Shown one piece after another: positions 44,767 to 54,625 of a stretch of 64,000 nt of DNA. The stretch is from Bacillus thermozeamaize (GTDB lineage Bacteria; Bacillota; Bacilli; ZCTH02-B2), in NCBI GenBank assembly GCA_002159075.1, contig LZRT01000080.1, forward strand, positions 1 to 64,000, given 5' to 3'. Every line of letters begins with the position of its first letter. Position 1 is the stretch's first letter. A model generated the notes under the pieces. The model had not been told where the DNA came from. It was given only the letters and a program-made list of their open reading frames with translations, and did no database searches. The position numbers and the translations under genes are program-made.

Positions 44767-46168
44767 GCACCCCCACATCACCATTGTCGGTGGCGGGATG
44801 ACCGGCCTGTCCGCCGCCTTTTATTTGGCGAAAACGATCCAGGCGGAACGTCTGCCAATCCGCTTTACGCTTGTCGAAGCAAGCGGCCGGCTCGGGGGAA
44901 AAGTGCGCACGGAACACCGGGACGGCTTTATCATTGAGCAAGGTCCTGACTCGCTGCTGGCACGCAAAAAAGCCGGGCCCCAGCTGATTGCCGAGCTTGG
45001 CCTGGAACATGAAACGGTTCGCAATCAGACAGGGCAATCGTACATTTTACATCACAACCGGCTCTTTCCCATTCCGGAAGGCGCGGTGATGGGCATCCCG
45101 ACCAGATTGACACCCTTTGCCGCCACTCCGGTCATTTCCCCGCTGGGAAAAATGAGAGCCCTGCTCGGCGATCTTCTCCTCCCCCGTTCCCCGCAGCACG
45201 CGGATCAGTCGGTGGGACACTTTTTCCGCCGCCGCCTTGGCAACGAGATTGTGGAGCGATTGATCGAGCCTCTGCTCTCGGGCATCTATGCGGGAAATAT
45301 CGATCAATTGAGCCTGATGGCCACATTTCCCCAGTTCTACCATCAGGAACAAAAATACCGCAGTTTAATGATCGGCATGAAAAAAACAGCCCCGCAAACG
45401 AAAAAGGGCGAAGCGCAAGGGGCCTTTCTCACATTGAAACGAGGCCTGTCTTCGCTTGTCGAAGCGATCACGGATCATCTGTCGCCGGCCGCCATCCGAT
45501 TGAACACAGCCTTGACCCGCATCGAAAAGGCTGAAAGCGGCTATACCCTCTACTTCCGGGACGGGAATTCCATCGCGACCGATGCCGTCATTCTCGCCGT
45601 TCCCCATGACGTCACGACACACGTTCTTGCTCATTACCCATTTTTGCATTTAAATCGCGACGTCACAGCCACCTCCGTTGCGACAGTCGCCCTGGCTTTC
45701 GATGCCAAAGACATCCATATCCCATACGAAGGAACCGGCTTCGTCGTCACGCGCACGTCCAAGCATACGATCACGGCGTGTACGTGGACACACAAAAAAT
45801 GGCCCCATACGACACCTGAAGGAAAAGTGCTCATCCGCAGTTACGTTGGACGGGCCGGCGACCAGACAATTGTCGACCAGTCAGACGAGACGATCGTGCA
45901 GACCGTGCTCCATGACTTACAGGCCGTCACTCCGATAAAAGGAAATCCCTTGTTTTACATCGTCACCCGCTGGCGCGAAGGGATGCCCCAATACGTTGTC
46001 GGCCACAAGGAATGGCTAAAACAGGTGCATGATCAGCTGGACAAACACCTTCCCGGCATCCGGCTAGCCGGAGCCTCCTATGAAGGCGTCGGCCTTCCCG
46101 ACTGTATTGAGCAAGGGAAAAAAGCGGCCATGCAAACGATTGACCACATCAAAACGCGTCTATTGTGA
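44756..46168 (+). CDS. hemY: Coproporphyrinogen III/protoporphyrinogen oxidase
   Basis: FAD-dependent oxidase of about 470 residues using O2. The dinucleotide motif [19 protein letters not shown] opens the protein, followed by [13 protein letters not shown] and [14 protein letters not shown]; the C-terminal flavin block is [16 protein letters not shown]. The ATG at 44756 has GGAGGTTCAAC upstream and overlaps the end of hemH; the frame is open farther back only inside hemH. Third gene of hemEHY. Confidence 0.95.
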   Translation: MNLKHPHITIVGGGMTGLSAAFYLAKTIQAERLPIRFTLVEASGRLGGKVRTEHRDGFIIEQGPDSLLARKKAGPQLIAELGLEHETVRNQTGQSYILHHNRLFPIPEGAVMGIPTRLTPFAATPVISPLGKMRALLGDLLLPRSPQHADQSVGHFFRRRLGNEIVERLIEPLLSGIYAGNIDQLSLMATFPQFYHQEQKYRSLMIGMKKTAPQTKKGEAQGAFLTLKRGLSSLVEAITDHLSPAAIRLNTALTRIEKAESGYTLYFRDGNSIATDAVILAVPHDVTTHVLAHYPFLHLNRDVTATSVATVALAFDAKDIHIPYEGTGFVVTRTSKHTITACTWTHKKWPHTTPEGKVLIRSYVGRAGDQTIVDQSDETIVQTVLHDLQAVTPIKGNPLFYIVTRWREGMPQYVVGHKEWLKQVHDQLDKHLPGIRLAGASYEGVGLPDCIEQGKKAAMQTIDHIKTRLL

Positions 46169-46199
46169 AATGGAATCGACATTGATTGGAGGTATGACG

Positions 46200-46616
46200 A
46201 TGCATGTCCCTCCCCAGAATGTGCAAATCAAGCGCATTTATGATCCTCCTGAGCCAACCGACGGCAGGCGGATCCTTGTCGATCGTCTCTGGCCCAGGGG
46301 GGTATCGAAATCCCGCGCCGCCATCGACGAGTGGGCCAAAGAGGTATCCCCCAGTCCCGAACTGCGCAAGTGGTTCAAGGACCACCCGGAACGCTTTGAA
46401 ACGTTTCGCAAACGGTATATTGAGGAACTGCTAATGATTCCGGAAAAGTCCAAAGAAATTGCCAGGCTTCGACGTCTGGCAGCGGAGGAAAAACTGACGT
46501 TACTGTATGCCAAAAAGAACCCTGATTGTAATCATGCCCTCGTCCTGGCAGAAGTGATCCGGGGAACCGTCGACATGGAATCTCCTTCTGCAGAAGGTCC
46601 CCTTTCACTCCTTTAG
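46200..46616 (+). CDS. DUF488 family protein (YeaO-like)
   Basis: 138 residues with the family pattern RILVDRLWPRGVSKSRA, DEWAKEVSPSPELRKWF and a C-terminal strand LTLLYAKKNPDCNHALVLAE. Function of the family is unknown; it is small, cytosolic and often sits alone. GGAGGTATGACG places the ATG at 46200; the earlier ATG at 46194 is too close to the RBS. It lies 31 bases after hemY and may be cotranscribed with it. Confidence 0.88.
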   Translation: MHVPPQNVQIKRIYDPPEPTDGRRILVDRLWPRGVSKSRAAIDEWAKEVSPSPELRKWFKDHPERFETFRKRYIEELLMIPEKSKEIARLRRLAAEEKLTLLYAKKNPDCNHALVLAEVIRGTVDMESPSAEGPLSLL

Positions 46617-47086
46617 AACAAGATCATTGATTGCAGCGAAAAGCCCAACAGTTTCGTGTATCCACACAAAGCCTGCGGCTGGCAAACGCCATACGGATCA
46701 CGGGCCAATCATCCGTGTCGCCGCGAAAGCGCGGGCGCGCGGCTCTCCGCATACGCATCGACACGCATTGGCCTTCTTCCTTAAAGCCATCCACACTTTT
46801 TCTGAATAAGAATAAAATAAACCCCTTCTCCCCCCCACCGGAACAACATAATCAAAAAATTTCAAAAAATCGCATTCGCAGGACAAGCCGGCCCGCAGGC
46901 TCCCCTGATCACGATAAACAGCCCCTTCCGCTCATGCTGTAATCTGCCGCACAGTGGAACTTTTTTCAACATGGACAAGATGTCGGGTCATCCATTGGAC
47001 ACAAAAAAGCTCCTTGCATCTGCATTTCTATTAAACAATTAACCTGACATTTACTCAGACGATATGAGAAGTCATTTCTTTTAATC
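46617..47086. other. Long non-coding stretch at the edge of the nitrogen island
   Basis: No credible gene, RNA gene or strong terminator is visible. The genes on its right differ from those on its left in content and apparent codon choice, so this may be a junction. Confidence 0.4.
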
Positions 47087-47114
47087 TTGACACTATGCAG
47101 AGAGATGTTATACT
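47087..47114 (+). promoter_or_regulatory. Promoter of carAB
   Basis: TTGACA (47087-47092) and TATACT (47109-47114) are spaced 16 bases; the leader to the carA start is about 210 bases. Confidence 0.7.
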
Positions 47115-47117
47115 TAT

Positions 47118-47156
47118 GCAGAACCTGCGTCAAGGGAAATCCCTGGCGCGTATTTT
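47118..47156 (+). promoter_or_regulatory. Possible attenuator hairpin in the carA leader
   Basis: GCGTCAAGGGA and TCCCTGGCGC form a near-perfect stem (47127-47149) with the tail GTATTTTATG. A small stem GCAG-AAC-CTGC (47118-47128) shares its last two bases. The T tail is short and no ligand or protein site is recognisable. Confidence 0.35.
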
Positions 47157-47329
47157 ATGATTGAAACGGCAAGCCATGCCCAAGCTCTGGGCAAGGCATC
47201 CTCACCGACAAGGAGACGGAAACCATTTTTCGCCCCCATGTTGCCCGATGTTCCCGGGCTCAAGACAGACACGGCTTCCGTCAGCGTTCATACAGTCCCA
47301 TAATGCGCACCACCAAGGAGGATGAGAAC

Positions 47330-48505
47330 ATGAAGAGCTACCTTGTTCTTGAGGACGGCACCGTTTTCCAGGCGGAGGCCTTTGGCGCCCCAATCTGGAA
47401 CGTCGGTGAGGTAGTTTTTAACACCAGCATGACCGGTTACCAGGAGATTCTCACTGATCCCTCATATGCCGGTCAAATCGTCACCATGACCTATCCCCTC
47501 ATCGGCAACTACGGCATCAACCCCGAGGACTTCGAGTCCCGGCAACCCTTTGTGCGGGGCTTTGTTGTAAAGGAACTCTGTTCAGACCCCAGCCATTGGC
47601 AAGCCCACCGTTCCCTCAACGATTATCTCACGAAAAACGGCATACCGGGTCTCTTCGGCCTCGATACCCGGGCCCTCACCCGCCACCTGCGGGTGGAAGG
47701 AACGCTCCGGGGCGTGCTGGCCACAGCCGACTACGGTCCCGCCGAGGCCAATCAGGACCTAGGCGCCAATGGCGGACTCCTCGCCCTTGCCGGCCAATGG
47801 CGAGTTCCCCACCTCCCTCCATCCCTAAGGGACTGGCTCATGGAACTGCAGCTCAAAGCCCAGCAATTCGTTCTATCCCGCCCCGTACTGGAGGTAACAA
47901 CCCCCACCGCCTACCACCTGGAGCCTCAGGACGGACGAAGCCGGGGTCCCAAGGTCGTGGTGGTTGATTTCGGGGTGAAGCAGAACATCCTGCGCATACT
48001 CACCAGCCTCGGATGCCAGGTAACGGTGGTGCCTGCCACCGCCACCGCCGAGGAGATTCTGGCTCTGGAGCCTGCCGGCGTTCTTCTCTCCAACGGCCCC
48101 GGCGACCCCAAGGACGTACCCGAGGGCATCGCCACCGCCCGGATCCTCATGGCAGCCGGTATCCCCCTGTACGGTATCTGCCTGGGTCATCAGATTCTGG
48201 GCTTGGCCATGGGCGGCAACTCCTTCAAACTCAAGTTTGGCCACCGCGGAGCCAACCACCCGGTAAAGGACTGCCTGAGCGGCCGAATCTACATCACCTC
48301 CCAAAACCACGGGTACTCCCTTGACGAGTCCACCCTCCCTCCTGAGGTGATGGTCACCCACCGCAACCTTAACGATAACACGGTCGAGGGCATCATGCAC
48401 ACCCAGCTCCCCGTCTGGTCGGTTCAGTACCACCCTGAAGCCTCTCCGGGTCCGGAGGACTCCCGGTACCTGTTTGACCGCTTCCTCACGGCGCTTGTCC
48501 GCTGA
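47330..48505 (+). CDS. carA: Carbamoyl-phosphate synthase small subunit
   Basis: Glutaminase subunit that delivers ammonia from glutamine to CarB for pyrimidine and arginine synthesis. 391 residues: N-terminal CPSase domain ([17 protein letters not shown]) and class I amidotransferase domain with nucleophile Cys in [13 protein letters not shown] and His/Glu in [24 protein letters not shown] precedes ATG 47330. carB follows about 100 bases later. No pyr or arg gene is adjacent; the neighbours are other glutamine-using enzymes. Confidence 0.96.
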   Translation: MKSYLVLEDGTVFQAEAFGAPIWNVGEVVFNTSMTGYQEILTDPSYAGQIVTMTYPLIGNYGINPEDFESRQPFVRGFVVKELCSDPSHWQAHRSLNDYLTKNGIPGLFGLDTRALTRHLRVEGTLRGVLATADYGPAEANQDLGANGGLLALAGQWRVPHLPPSLRDWLMELQLKAQQFVLSRPVLEVTTPTAYHLEPQDGRSRGPKVVVVDFGVKQNILRILTSLGCQVTVVPATATAEEILALEPAGVLLSNGPGDPKDVPEGIATARILMAAGIPLYGICLGHQILGLAMGGNSFKLKFGHRGANHPVKDCLSGRIYITSQNHGYSLDESTLPPEVMVTHRNLNDNTVEGIMHTQLPVWSVQYHPEASPGPEDSRYLFDRFLTALVR

Positions 48506-48602
48506 ATCCACTCCGCCGCCTGGAATGGACAGATCGGCGCCTTACGCCCATGCGTGCCCTCAGGAAGAAGGTAGAGCAGCAAATGACGAAGGAGGAGTAA
48601 GC

Positions 48603-51600
48603 ATGCCTAAACGGAAAGATCTCAAACGGGTGCTGGTGATAGGCTCAGGTCCTATCATCATCGGCCAGGCCGCGGAGTTCGACTACTCCGGTACCCAAGC
48701 TTTGCAAGCCCTCTTGGAGGAAGGGCTGAAGGTGATCCTTGTCAACCCCAACCCCGCCACCATCATGACCGATGCCCAAATGGCGGACCGCATCTACCTC
48801 GAACCCCTCACCCCGGAGTTCGTGGAGCGGGTCATCGCCAAGGAGCGGCCCCAGGGACTTCTGCCCACCCTCGGCGGCCAGGTGGGGCTCAACCTGGCTA
48901 CCCAGCTGGCCGAAACCGGTGTGCTGGAGAAGTACGGTGTCGAGCTCATCGGCACGCCCCTTCAGGCCATCCGTCAGGCGGAAGACCGGGGCGAGTTTAA
49001 GGCTCTCATGCACACCTTGGGTGAACCCATCCCCGAGTCGGCCATCGTCACCAGTGTCAGTGATGCCCTGGCCTTTGCCGAAAAAATCGGTTTCCCTGTC
49101 ATCGTCCGCCCAGCCTACACCTTGGGCGGCACCGGCGGAGGCATGGCAAAAGATGCAAAGGATCTGGCGGAAATCGTGGGCCGTGCGCTAAAGCTTTCGC
49201 CAATCGGCCAGTGCCTCATTGAACAAAGCGTCTACGGATGGAAAGAAATCGAGTATGAGGTCCTGCGGGACAGCGCCGGCAATGCCATCACCGTCTGCAA
49301 CATGGAAAACATCGATCCAGTGGGCGTTCACACCGGCGACTCCATTGTGGTAGCTCCGTCCCAGACCCTGACTGACCGGGAGTACCAGATGCTCCGCTCT
49401 TCCGCTCTCAAGATCATCAATGCCCTTGGCATCCAGGGTGGCTGCAATGTCCAGTTTGCCCTCAATCCCAATAGCCGGGAGTACGTGGTCATCGAGGTCA
49501 ACCCCCGCGTCAGCCGATCCTCGGCCCTCGCATCAAAAGCCACTGGCTATCCTATCGCGAAGGTATCGGCCAAAATCGCCATCGGGCTCACCCTTGATGA
49601 AATCAAGAATCCCGTTACCGGCACCACTTACGCCGCCTTCGAACCTGCCCTTGACTACGTCGTTGTAAAGATTCCTCGCTTCCCGTTCGACAAGTTCCCC
49701 GGCGCCAGCCGCATCTTGGGCACCCAGATGAAGGCCACCGGCGAAGTAATGGCGATCGACCGCACCTTCCCCGGCGCCTTGCAAAAAGCCATCCGTTCCC
49801 TGGAGATCGGACGGGACGGCCTGATGCATCCAGGCATCCAAAACATCTCAGATCAAGAGCTGGAGCAGAAAATCATCACGCACAACGACGAACGGCTCTT
49901 CGCCATCGCCGAGGCCCTGCGCCGAGGATGGACCTGGCAAACCATATCCCGCCTTTCCCACATTGACAAGTTCTTTGTCCAGGGCATCGGTCAAATCGTC
50001 GAGATGGAGCGGCTCATCGCCCATAGCGGATACGAAGGGCTAAATCGAAGCATTCTCTGGAAGGCCAAACGTTTGGGCTTTTCCGACTCAGCCATCGGCC
50101 GGCTGGTGGGGAAAGACGCTCTCACCATCCGCCAGCTCCGAAAATCCCTCGGAGTACGGCCCGTCTACAAAATGGTAGACACTTGCGCCGCCGAATTCGA
50201 GGCCGCCACGCCCTATTACTACAGCACCTACGACGGTGAAACAGAGGTAGAGGCGCCCTCAGGTGCCAAGGCCATCGTCTTGGGCTCGGGGCCAATCCGC
50301 ATCGGCCAGGGCATCGAGTTCGATTACAGCGCTGTCCACGCCGCTTGGGCCCTTCGGGAGGAGGGCATTCAGTCCGTCATTATCAACAACAACCCCGAGA
50401 CCGTATCCACTGACTTCAACACCTCCAACCGTCTCTATTTCGAACCCCTCACTGTCGAAGACGTTCTCAACGTCATCGAACAGGAAGGCGGCGAGTGGCC
50501 GTACGGCCACGGTCAGCCGGACATTGCCGGCGTCGTGGCCCAGTTCGGCGGCCAGACGGCCATCAACCTTTCCGGCCCCCTGGCGAATGTGGGTGTGCCT
50601 CTTCTCGGCACCCCCGTGGAGGAGGTGGACCGGGCCGAAGACCGCAAGAAGTTCGACCAACTGCTTGCTGAGCTCGGGATTTCCCGTCCCCCTGGGGGGA
50701 CCGCCGTCACCGTTGAAGATGCGGTACGCATCGCCAACCAGATAGGTTATCCTGTCCTGGTCCGGCCTTCCTACGTCCTTGGTGGCCGGGCGATGGAAAT
50801 CGTTTATTTTGAGGAAGAACTCCGCGCCTACATGGCCACGGCGGTTGAAGTGTCTGAATCCCGGCCGGTGCTGATTGACAAGTATCTGCTCGGCAAGGAG
50901 ATTGAGGTGGACGCCGTCTCCGACGGCAAGCAAGTGCTCATCGCCGGCATCATGGAGCACGTGGAGCGGGCTGGCGTCCACTCGGGCGATTCCATTGCCG
51001 TCTACCCGGCCATGGGCATCAGCCACAAGGTACGGGAACGGGTCCTTGACTACACCACCCGCCTCGCCCTCGCCCTTAGGGTAAAAGGCCTGGTAAACAT
51101 TCAATATGTCATCTATGGCAGCGAGGTGTACGTGCTGGAGGTGAACCTACGCGCATCCCGCACGGTACCGTTTCTTGCCAAAGCAGCCGGTATCCCGCTC
51201 GCTAACCTGGCGACTCGGGTCATTGCCGGCCGTACCCTGCAAGAGCTGGGTTACAAGCCTGCCCCTGATTCGGCGGTCATCCGGCACACATTGAACGTTT
51301 CATCTGGCCAAAGCGCCGAGGGCTACGGCTGGATCTGGCCCGAACCAAACCGGGTGGCAGTCAAGGCTCCGGTTTTCTCCTGGCAGAAACTCACCTCGGT
51401 GGATGTCTCCCTTTCACCTGAGATGAAATCCACGGGCGAGGTCATGGGCTCCGATCGGGACTTCCCACGTGCCCTCTACAAGACGCTTCTGGCCGCGGGC
51501 CTTAGGGTGCCACAGAAAGGAGCGGTGCTCATCACCGTAGCGGACCGTGACAAGGCAGAGATACTGCCCATCGCCGCCGAACTGGCGTCCCTGGGCTTCC

Positions 51601-51932
51601 GAATCTTTGCCACCAGCGGCACCGCCAGGGCGCTGAAGGCCTCTGGGATCCCGTGCACCCAGGTGAACAAGGTCTCCGAAGGGTCCACCAACATCCTGGA
51701 TCTCGTCCGAAACGGTGAAATCCACCTTGTCATCAACACCCCTTCCCGCAGCAATCGTGAGGTGGACCGGGACGGCTTCCTCATCCGCCGGACGGCTGTG
51801 GAACACAACGTACCGTGTCTCACCAGCCTCGATACGGCCCGGGCAGTGGTTCAGATGCTGGCGGCAATCTCAGAGGGGACGCCCATGGACGTCTCGGCAC
51901 TGCAAGACTGGAACAGTGTCCCTCAGATCTAG
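48603..51932 (+). CDS. carB: Carbamoyl-phosphate synthase large subunit
   Basis: 1109 residues. Two homologous ATP-grasp halves, each opening with the nucleotide motif ([39 protein letters not shown]), an oligomerisation region between them, and a C-terminal MGS-like allosteric domain (about 960-1090; [20 protein letters not shown]) that usually binds UMP or IMP/ornithine. It makes carbamoyl phosphate from bicarbonate, 2 ATP and the ammonia channelled from CarA. AAGGAGGAGTAAGC precedes ATG 48603. Confidence 0.97.
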   Translation: MPKRKDLKRVLVIGSGPIIIGQAAEFDYSGTQALQALLEEGLKVILVNPNPATIMTDAQMADRIYLEPLTPEFVERVIAKERPQGLLPTLGGQVGLNLATQLAETGVLEKYGVELIGTPLQAIRQAEDRGEFKALMHTLGEPIPESAIVTSVSDALAFAEKIGFPVIVRPAYTLGGTGGGMAKDAKDLAEIVGRALKLSPIGQCLIEQSVYGWKEIEYEVLRDSAGNAITVCNMENIDPVGVHTGDSIVVAPSQTLTDREYQMLRSSALKIINALGIQGGCNVQFALNPNSREYVVIEVNPRVSRSSALASKATGYPIAKVSAKIAIGLTLDEIKNPVTGTTYAAFEPALDYVVVKIPRFPFDKFPGASRILGTQMKATGEVMAIDRTFPGALQKAIRSLEIGRDGLMHPGIQNISDQELEQKIITHNDERLFAIAEALRRGWTWQTISRLSHIDKFFVQGIGQIVEMERLIAHSGYEGLNRSILWKAKRLGFSDSAIGRLVGKDALTIRQLRKSLGVRPVYKMVDTCAAEFEAATPYYYSTYDGETEVEAPSGAKAIVLGSGPIRIGQGIEFDYSAVHAAWALREEGIQSVIINNNPETVSTDFNTSNRLYFEPLTVEDVLNVIEQEGGEWPYGHGQPDIAGVVAQFGGQTAINLSGPLANVGVPLLGTPVEEVDRAEDRKKFDQLLAELGISRPPGGTAVTVEDAVRIANQIGYPVLVRPSYVLGGRAMEIVYFEEELRAYMATAVEVSESRPVLIDKYLLGKEIEVDAVSDGKQVLIAGIMEHVERAGVHSGDSIAVYPAMGISHKVRERVLDYTTRLALALRVKGLVNIQYVIYGSEVYVLEVNLRASRTVPFLAKAAGIPLANLATRVIAGRTLQELGYKPAPDSAVIRHTLNVSSGQSAEGYGWIWPEPNRVAVKAPVFSWQKLTSVDVSLSPEMKSTGEVMGSDRDFPRALYKTLLAAGLRVPQKGAVLITVADRDKAEILPIAAELASLGFRIFATSGTARALKASGIPCTQVNKVSEGSTNILDLVRNGEIHLVINTPSRSNREVDRDGFLIRRTAVEHNVPCLTSLDTARAVVQMLAAISEGTPMDVSALQDWNSVPQI

Positions 51933-51971
51933 CCAAAAACCCTATAGACGAAGAGGACGTGGCTTAAAGCG

Positions 51972-52017
51972 AAAACCCTGGATGATGGGGCCCTGGCGCC
52001 GCATCACCCAGGGTTTT
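51972..52017 (+). terminator. Terminator of carAB
   Basis: AAAACCCTGGATGATG and CATCACCCAGGGTTTT pair with one bulge and a GC-rich loop, followed by TTTTTAC on the plus strand. The A-rich 5' arm would also serve the minus strand. Confidence 0.8.
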
Positions 52018-52043
52018 TACTGTCCTGTGGGCATCGAGAAAAA

Positions 52044-52094
52044 GCGAAAGAGACCCCTGGCTCGCCAAGCCAAACACAAAACGGGTCTCTTCGC
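52044..52094 (-). terminator. Terminator of the pabA-pdxS-pdxT unit
   Basis: GCGAAGAGACCC and GGGTCTCTTTCGC pair with one bulged T around a 26-base loop, followed on the minus strand by TTTTTCTC. Confidence 0.75.
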
Positions 52095-52159
52095 TTCACG
52101 ATCTATTCAATTTCTGCTATTCTTCTTCTGCTATTCTTCAGCTCAACGATGCTGCTTCG

Positions 52160-52750
52160 TCAGCGTCCTTCAATCGCCATTTCCATGAACAGCCGATGGA
52201 TCCGCAAGTCGTCGGTCAGCTCCGGGTGGAACGCCGTGGCCAGGTGGCGGCCGTAGCGCACGGCCACCACCTTGTCGTCGAGGGTCGCCAGCACCTCGAC
52301 TTCCGGATCGGTTACCTCAAAATAGGGGGCACGAATAAAAACCGCCCGGAAAGGCTCCGGGCCGATGCCTTTCACGGGAAAATCCGCTTCGAAAGAATCC
52401 ACTTGCCGGCCAAAACCGTTGCGGTAAACGGTCAAGGGCATAAGGCCCAGACGGGGCTGGTTGGGTTTGCCGTTCTGGATGTCGGTGGCCATGAGAATGG
52501 CGCCGGCGCAGGTGCCGTAAACGGCTCCCCCATTACGGGCCCACTCCCGGAGCGGATCGAGGAGCCCCCAGGTTTGCATGGCATCGCCGATGACGGTCGA
52601 CTCCCCGCCAGGAATGATGACGCCGTGAAGCCCCTCCAGATCCCGGGGCCACTTCACAGGCACCGCTTCGGCACCGGCACTCTCCAGGGCTCGCAGGTGT
52701 TCGGGCACTGCTCCCTGATAGGCGACAACACCGATGCGCGGCTTCAACAT
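52160..52750 (-). CDS. pdxT: Pyridoxal 5'-phosphate synthase glutaminase subunit
   Basis: Releases ammonia from glutamine for PdxS. 196 residues, class I amidotransferase: IGVVAYQGAVPEHLRALE at the start, PGGESTVIG, nucleophile Cys in YGTCAGAILMA and catalytic His/Glu in ATAFHPELTDD. The ATG at 52750 overlaps the pdxS stop (TAATG); a TTG six bases before is an alternative. PdxST makes PLP from glutamine, ribose 5-phosphate and glyceraldehyde 3-phosphate. Confidence 0.96.
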   Translation of the reverse strand: MLKPRIGVVAYQGAVPEHLRALESAGAEAVPVKWPRDLEGLHGVIIPGGESTVIGDAMQTWGLLDPLREWARNGGAVYGTCAGAILMATDIQNGKPNQPRLGLMPLTVYRNGFGRQVDSFEADFPVKGIGPEPFRAVFIRAPYFEVTDPEVEVLATLDDKVVAVRYGRHLATAFHPELTDDLRIHRLFMEMAIEGR

Positions 52751-53637
52751 TACCAACCCCGCCCCGCCAGACGCTCCTCGGCAGGCAGTGTCGAGATGTT
52801 GATGCCCACCATGGGCTCCCCAAGATCCTCAGAAATCTCGGCAAGGAGCTTGGGATCTTTGTAGTGTTGCACAGCCAGCACGATGGCCCTGGCCCGTTTT
52901 TCCGGGTTGCCGGACTTAAAAATGCCCGAACCCACGAAAACCGCCTCAGCCCCCAGTTGCATCACCAGGGCAGCATCGGACGGCGTTGCAATGCCACCGG
53001 CGGAAAAGAGGGGCACCGGCAACTTCCCGCGCTCCTTCACCTCCTGCAGCAGTTCCAGGGGAGCACGGAGCTCCTTGGCGATGGCGGGGAGCTCATCGTT
53101 TGGCGCCGCCACCACCCGCCGGATGTCCTTTTGGATGGACCGGAGGTGCCGCACGGCTTCCACCACGTTGCCCGTCCCCGCTTCCCCTTTGGAGCGGATC
53201 ATGGCCGCCCCCTCGGCGATGCGGCGCAGGGCCTCGCCCAGGTTGGTAGCACCACAGACAAAGGGCACCTTGAAGTCGTGCTTCCAGATGTGATTTTCCT
53301 CGTCGGCAGGAGTAAGGACCTCCGACTCGTCAACGAAATCAACCCCGATGGCCTCCAGGATCTGGGCCTCAACGAAGTGGCCGATCCGGCTCTTGGCCAT
53401 GACGGGAATGGTCACTGCCTCCATGATCTCCTTAATGATTTTTGGGTCGGACATGCGGGCCACGCCGCCTTGGGCGCGAATGTCGGCCGGCACCCGCTCC
53501 AGGGCCATCACGGCAACTGCCCCCGCCTTCTCAGCGATCATGGCCTGCTCAGGAGTGGTGACATCCATGATCACGCCACCCTTGAGCATCTCCGCAAGGC
53601 CCACCTTATTGCGCCAGGTGATCTGCTCCTTATTCAT
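52750..53637 (-). CDS. pdxS: Pyridoxal 5'-phosphate synthase lyase subunit
   Basis: 295 residues, TIM barrel that builds PLP. Typical segments: [21 protein letters not shown] (in part), [39 protein letters not shown] with an active-site Lys, and [27 protein letters not shown] precedes the ATG. pdxT overlaps downstream. The 135-base gap to pabA carries two inverted repeats, so pdxS may have its own promoter besides read-through from pabA. Confidence 0.97.
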   Translation of the reverse strand: MNKEQITWRNKVGLAEMLKGGVIMDVTTPEQAMIAEKAGAVAVMALERVPADIRAQGGVARMSDPKIIKEIMEAVTIPVMAKSRIGHFVEAQILEAIGVDFVDESEVLTPADEENHIWKHDFKVPFVCGATNLGEALRRIAEGAAMIRSKGEAGTGNVVEAVRHLRSIQKDIRRVVAAPNDELPAIAKELRAPLELLQEVKERGKLPVPLFSAGGIATPSDAALVMQLGAEAVFVGSGIFKSGNPEKRARAIVLAVQHYKDPKLLAEISEDLGEPMVGINISTLPAEERLAGRGW

Positions 53638-53669
53638 GATGCCTTCCTCCAGTTCGGTATGGTCGATTT

Positions 53670-53695
53670 TTACCCCGCCGTCGGTAAAAATCGGG
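53670..53695 (-). promoter_or_regulatory. Inverted repeat ATTTTTACC/GGTAAAAAT before pdxS
   Basis: Nine-base perfect arms around eight GC-rich bases lie about 30 bases upstream of the pdxS start. It could be an operator or a hairpin in the leader. Confidence 0.4.
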
Positions 53696-53741
53696 GGGTA
53701 TTCCTGCTCGTTTCAAATCGGTGCGGGTCAGAACGCCTTCA

Positions 53742-53755
53742 TGTACACGTGTACA
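53742..53755. promoter_or_regulatory. 14-bp perfect palindrome TGTACACGTGTACA
   Basis: Self-complementary over all 14 bases, between pabA and pdxS, about 105 bases upstream of the pdxS start. A protein operator is likely; no regulator can be named. Confidence 0.45.
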
Positions 53756-53772
53756 ATCTGTCCGTCACTTTC

Positions 53773-54354
53773 CTAGCGCCGCACAGGGATGCTGGCCAGG
53801 AAGTTGGCCAGTATCTGCTTTCCTCCCTCAGTGAGGATAGACTCGGGATGGAATTGGATGCCCGCCACGGGGTACCGCCGATGGCGGATGCCCATGATGA
53901 GGCCGTCGTCAGTCTCGGCGGTGATGGCCAACTCGGGGGGCAAGCTCTCCCGCTCAACCACCAGGGAATGGTAACGGGTCGCATGAAAGGGGTTAGGCAA
54001 GCCCTGAAAAAGCGTATCCCCCCAGTGGTAGATGAGGGACGTCTTCCCATGCACCGGCTCCGGAGCCCGGACTACTCGCCCGCCGAAAGCCTGGCCGATG
54101 ACCTGGTGGCCCAGGCAAACGCCAAGGATGGGTACCCCTTGGGTCGCGAAGGTGCGGGTCACCTCCAGGGAAATGCCGGCTTCGTCGGGGGTGCAGGGCC
54201 CAGGGGAGATGAGGATGGCCTCGGGACTGAGGCGGACAAGCTCCGGCACGGTCATTGCATCGTTACGTAAGACCTGAACCTTCGCCCCCAGCTCACCCAA
54301 GTACTGAACCAGGTTATAAACGAAGGAGTCGTAGTTGTCGATGACGGCAATCAC
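53773..54354 (-). CDS. pabA: Anthranilate/aminodeoxychorismate synthase glutaminase (TrpG/PabA)
   Basis: 193 residues, a single class I amidotransferase domain: [15 protein letters not shown] at the start, the nucleophile Cys in [15 protein letters not shown] and His/Glu in [12 protein letters not shown]. It supplies ammonia to TrpE or PabB for tryptophan or folate synthesis; in many Bacillales one protein serves both. Neither partner subunit is in the window. Its T-box leader argues for control by an aminoacyl-tRNA pool (perhaps Trp). pdxS follows 135 bases downstream. Confidence 0.92.
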   Translation of the reverse strand: MIAVIDNYDSFVYNLVQYLGELGAKVQVLRNDAMTVPELVRLSPEAILISPGPCTPDEAGISLEVTRTFATQGVPILGVCLGHQVIGQAFGGRVVRAPEPVHGKTSLIYHWGDTLFQGLPNPFHATRYHSLVVERESLPPELAITAETDDGLIMGIRHRRYPVAGIQFHPESILTEGGKQILANFLASIPVRR

Positions 54355-54457
54355 CGCTTTCCCTCCACTCTCGCCACTGAGCCAGGGTGACGGACCGCCT
54401 CAGGCCCGGCATGCTGCCCCATCCGCAGTTCGTCCACACTGCCGACATAAAATGAAC

Positions 54458-54575
54458 GCCCCGTCCCGAACGAGATGGGGCAATCAACGGCTCAATTCTC
54501 CGCGGTACCACCTGCGTTTGAACGTAAAACGCTGCACCAACCTCAAGCTGCGGATAACCGTCGGCATCTATTGTC
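54458..54575 (-). promoter_or_regulatory. Compact T-box leader of pabA/trpG with very short Stem I
   Basis: The T-box AGGTGGTACCGCGG (54513-54500) is preceded by a Stem III hairpin (GCGTTT/AAACGC, 54532-54514) and followed by a terminator (54481-54472 with 54467-54458) and a T-rich tail. Between the likely start near 54575 and Stem III only about 43 bases remain, enough for one small hairpin (TGCCGAC with GTTGGTGCA) instead of the usual Stem I of about 100 bases. The specifier cannot be read with confidence. Confidence 0.8.
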
Positions 54576-54581
54576 TGCTAT

Positions 54582-54610
54582 ATCGTACCACGAGCCAGCC
54601 GCAGTGTCAA
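54582..54610 (-). promoter_or_regulatory. Promoter of pabA/trpG at the thiO 3' end
   Basis: TTGACA (54610-54605) and TACGAT (54587-54582) are spaced 17 bases on the minus strand, just downstream of the thiO stop. Confidence 0.75.
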
Positions 54611-54625
54611 CGGAGATACGACCGG

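Noticed and set aside
46617-47086. Possible hidden RNA gene or insertion-sequence remnant in the long gap before carA
   Set aside because: No conserved fold, inverted ends, direct repeats or transposase fragment could be found by eye.
47087-47330. ArgR box or PyrR attenuator before carA
   Set aside because: No TNTGAATWWWWATTCANA-like pair and no PyrR anti-antiterminator loop could be recognised.
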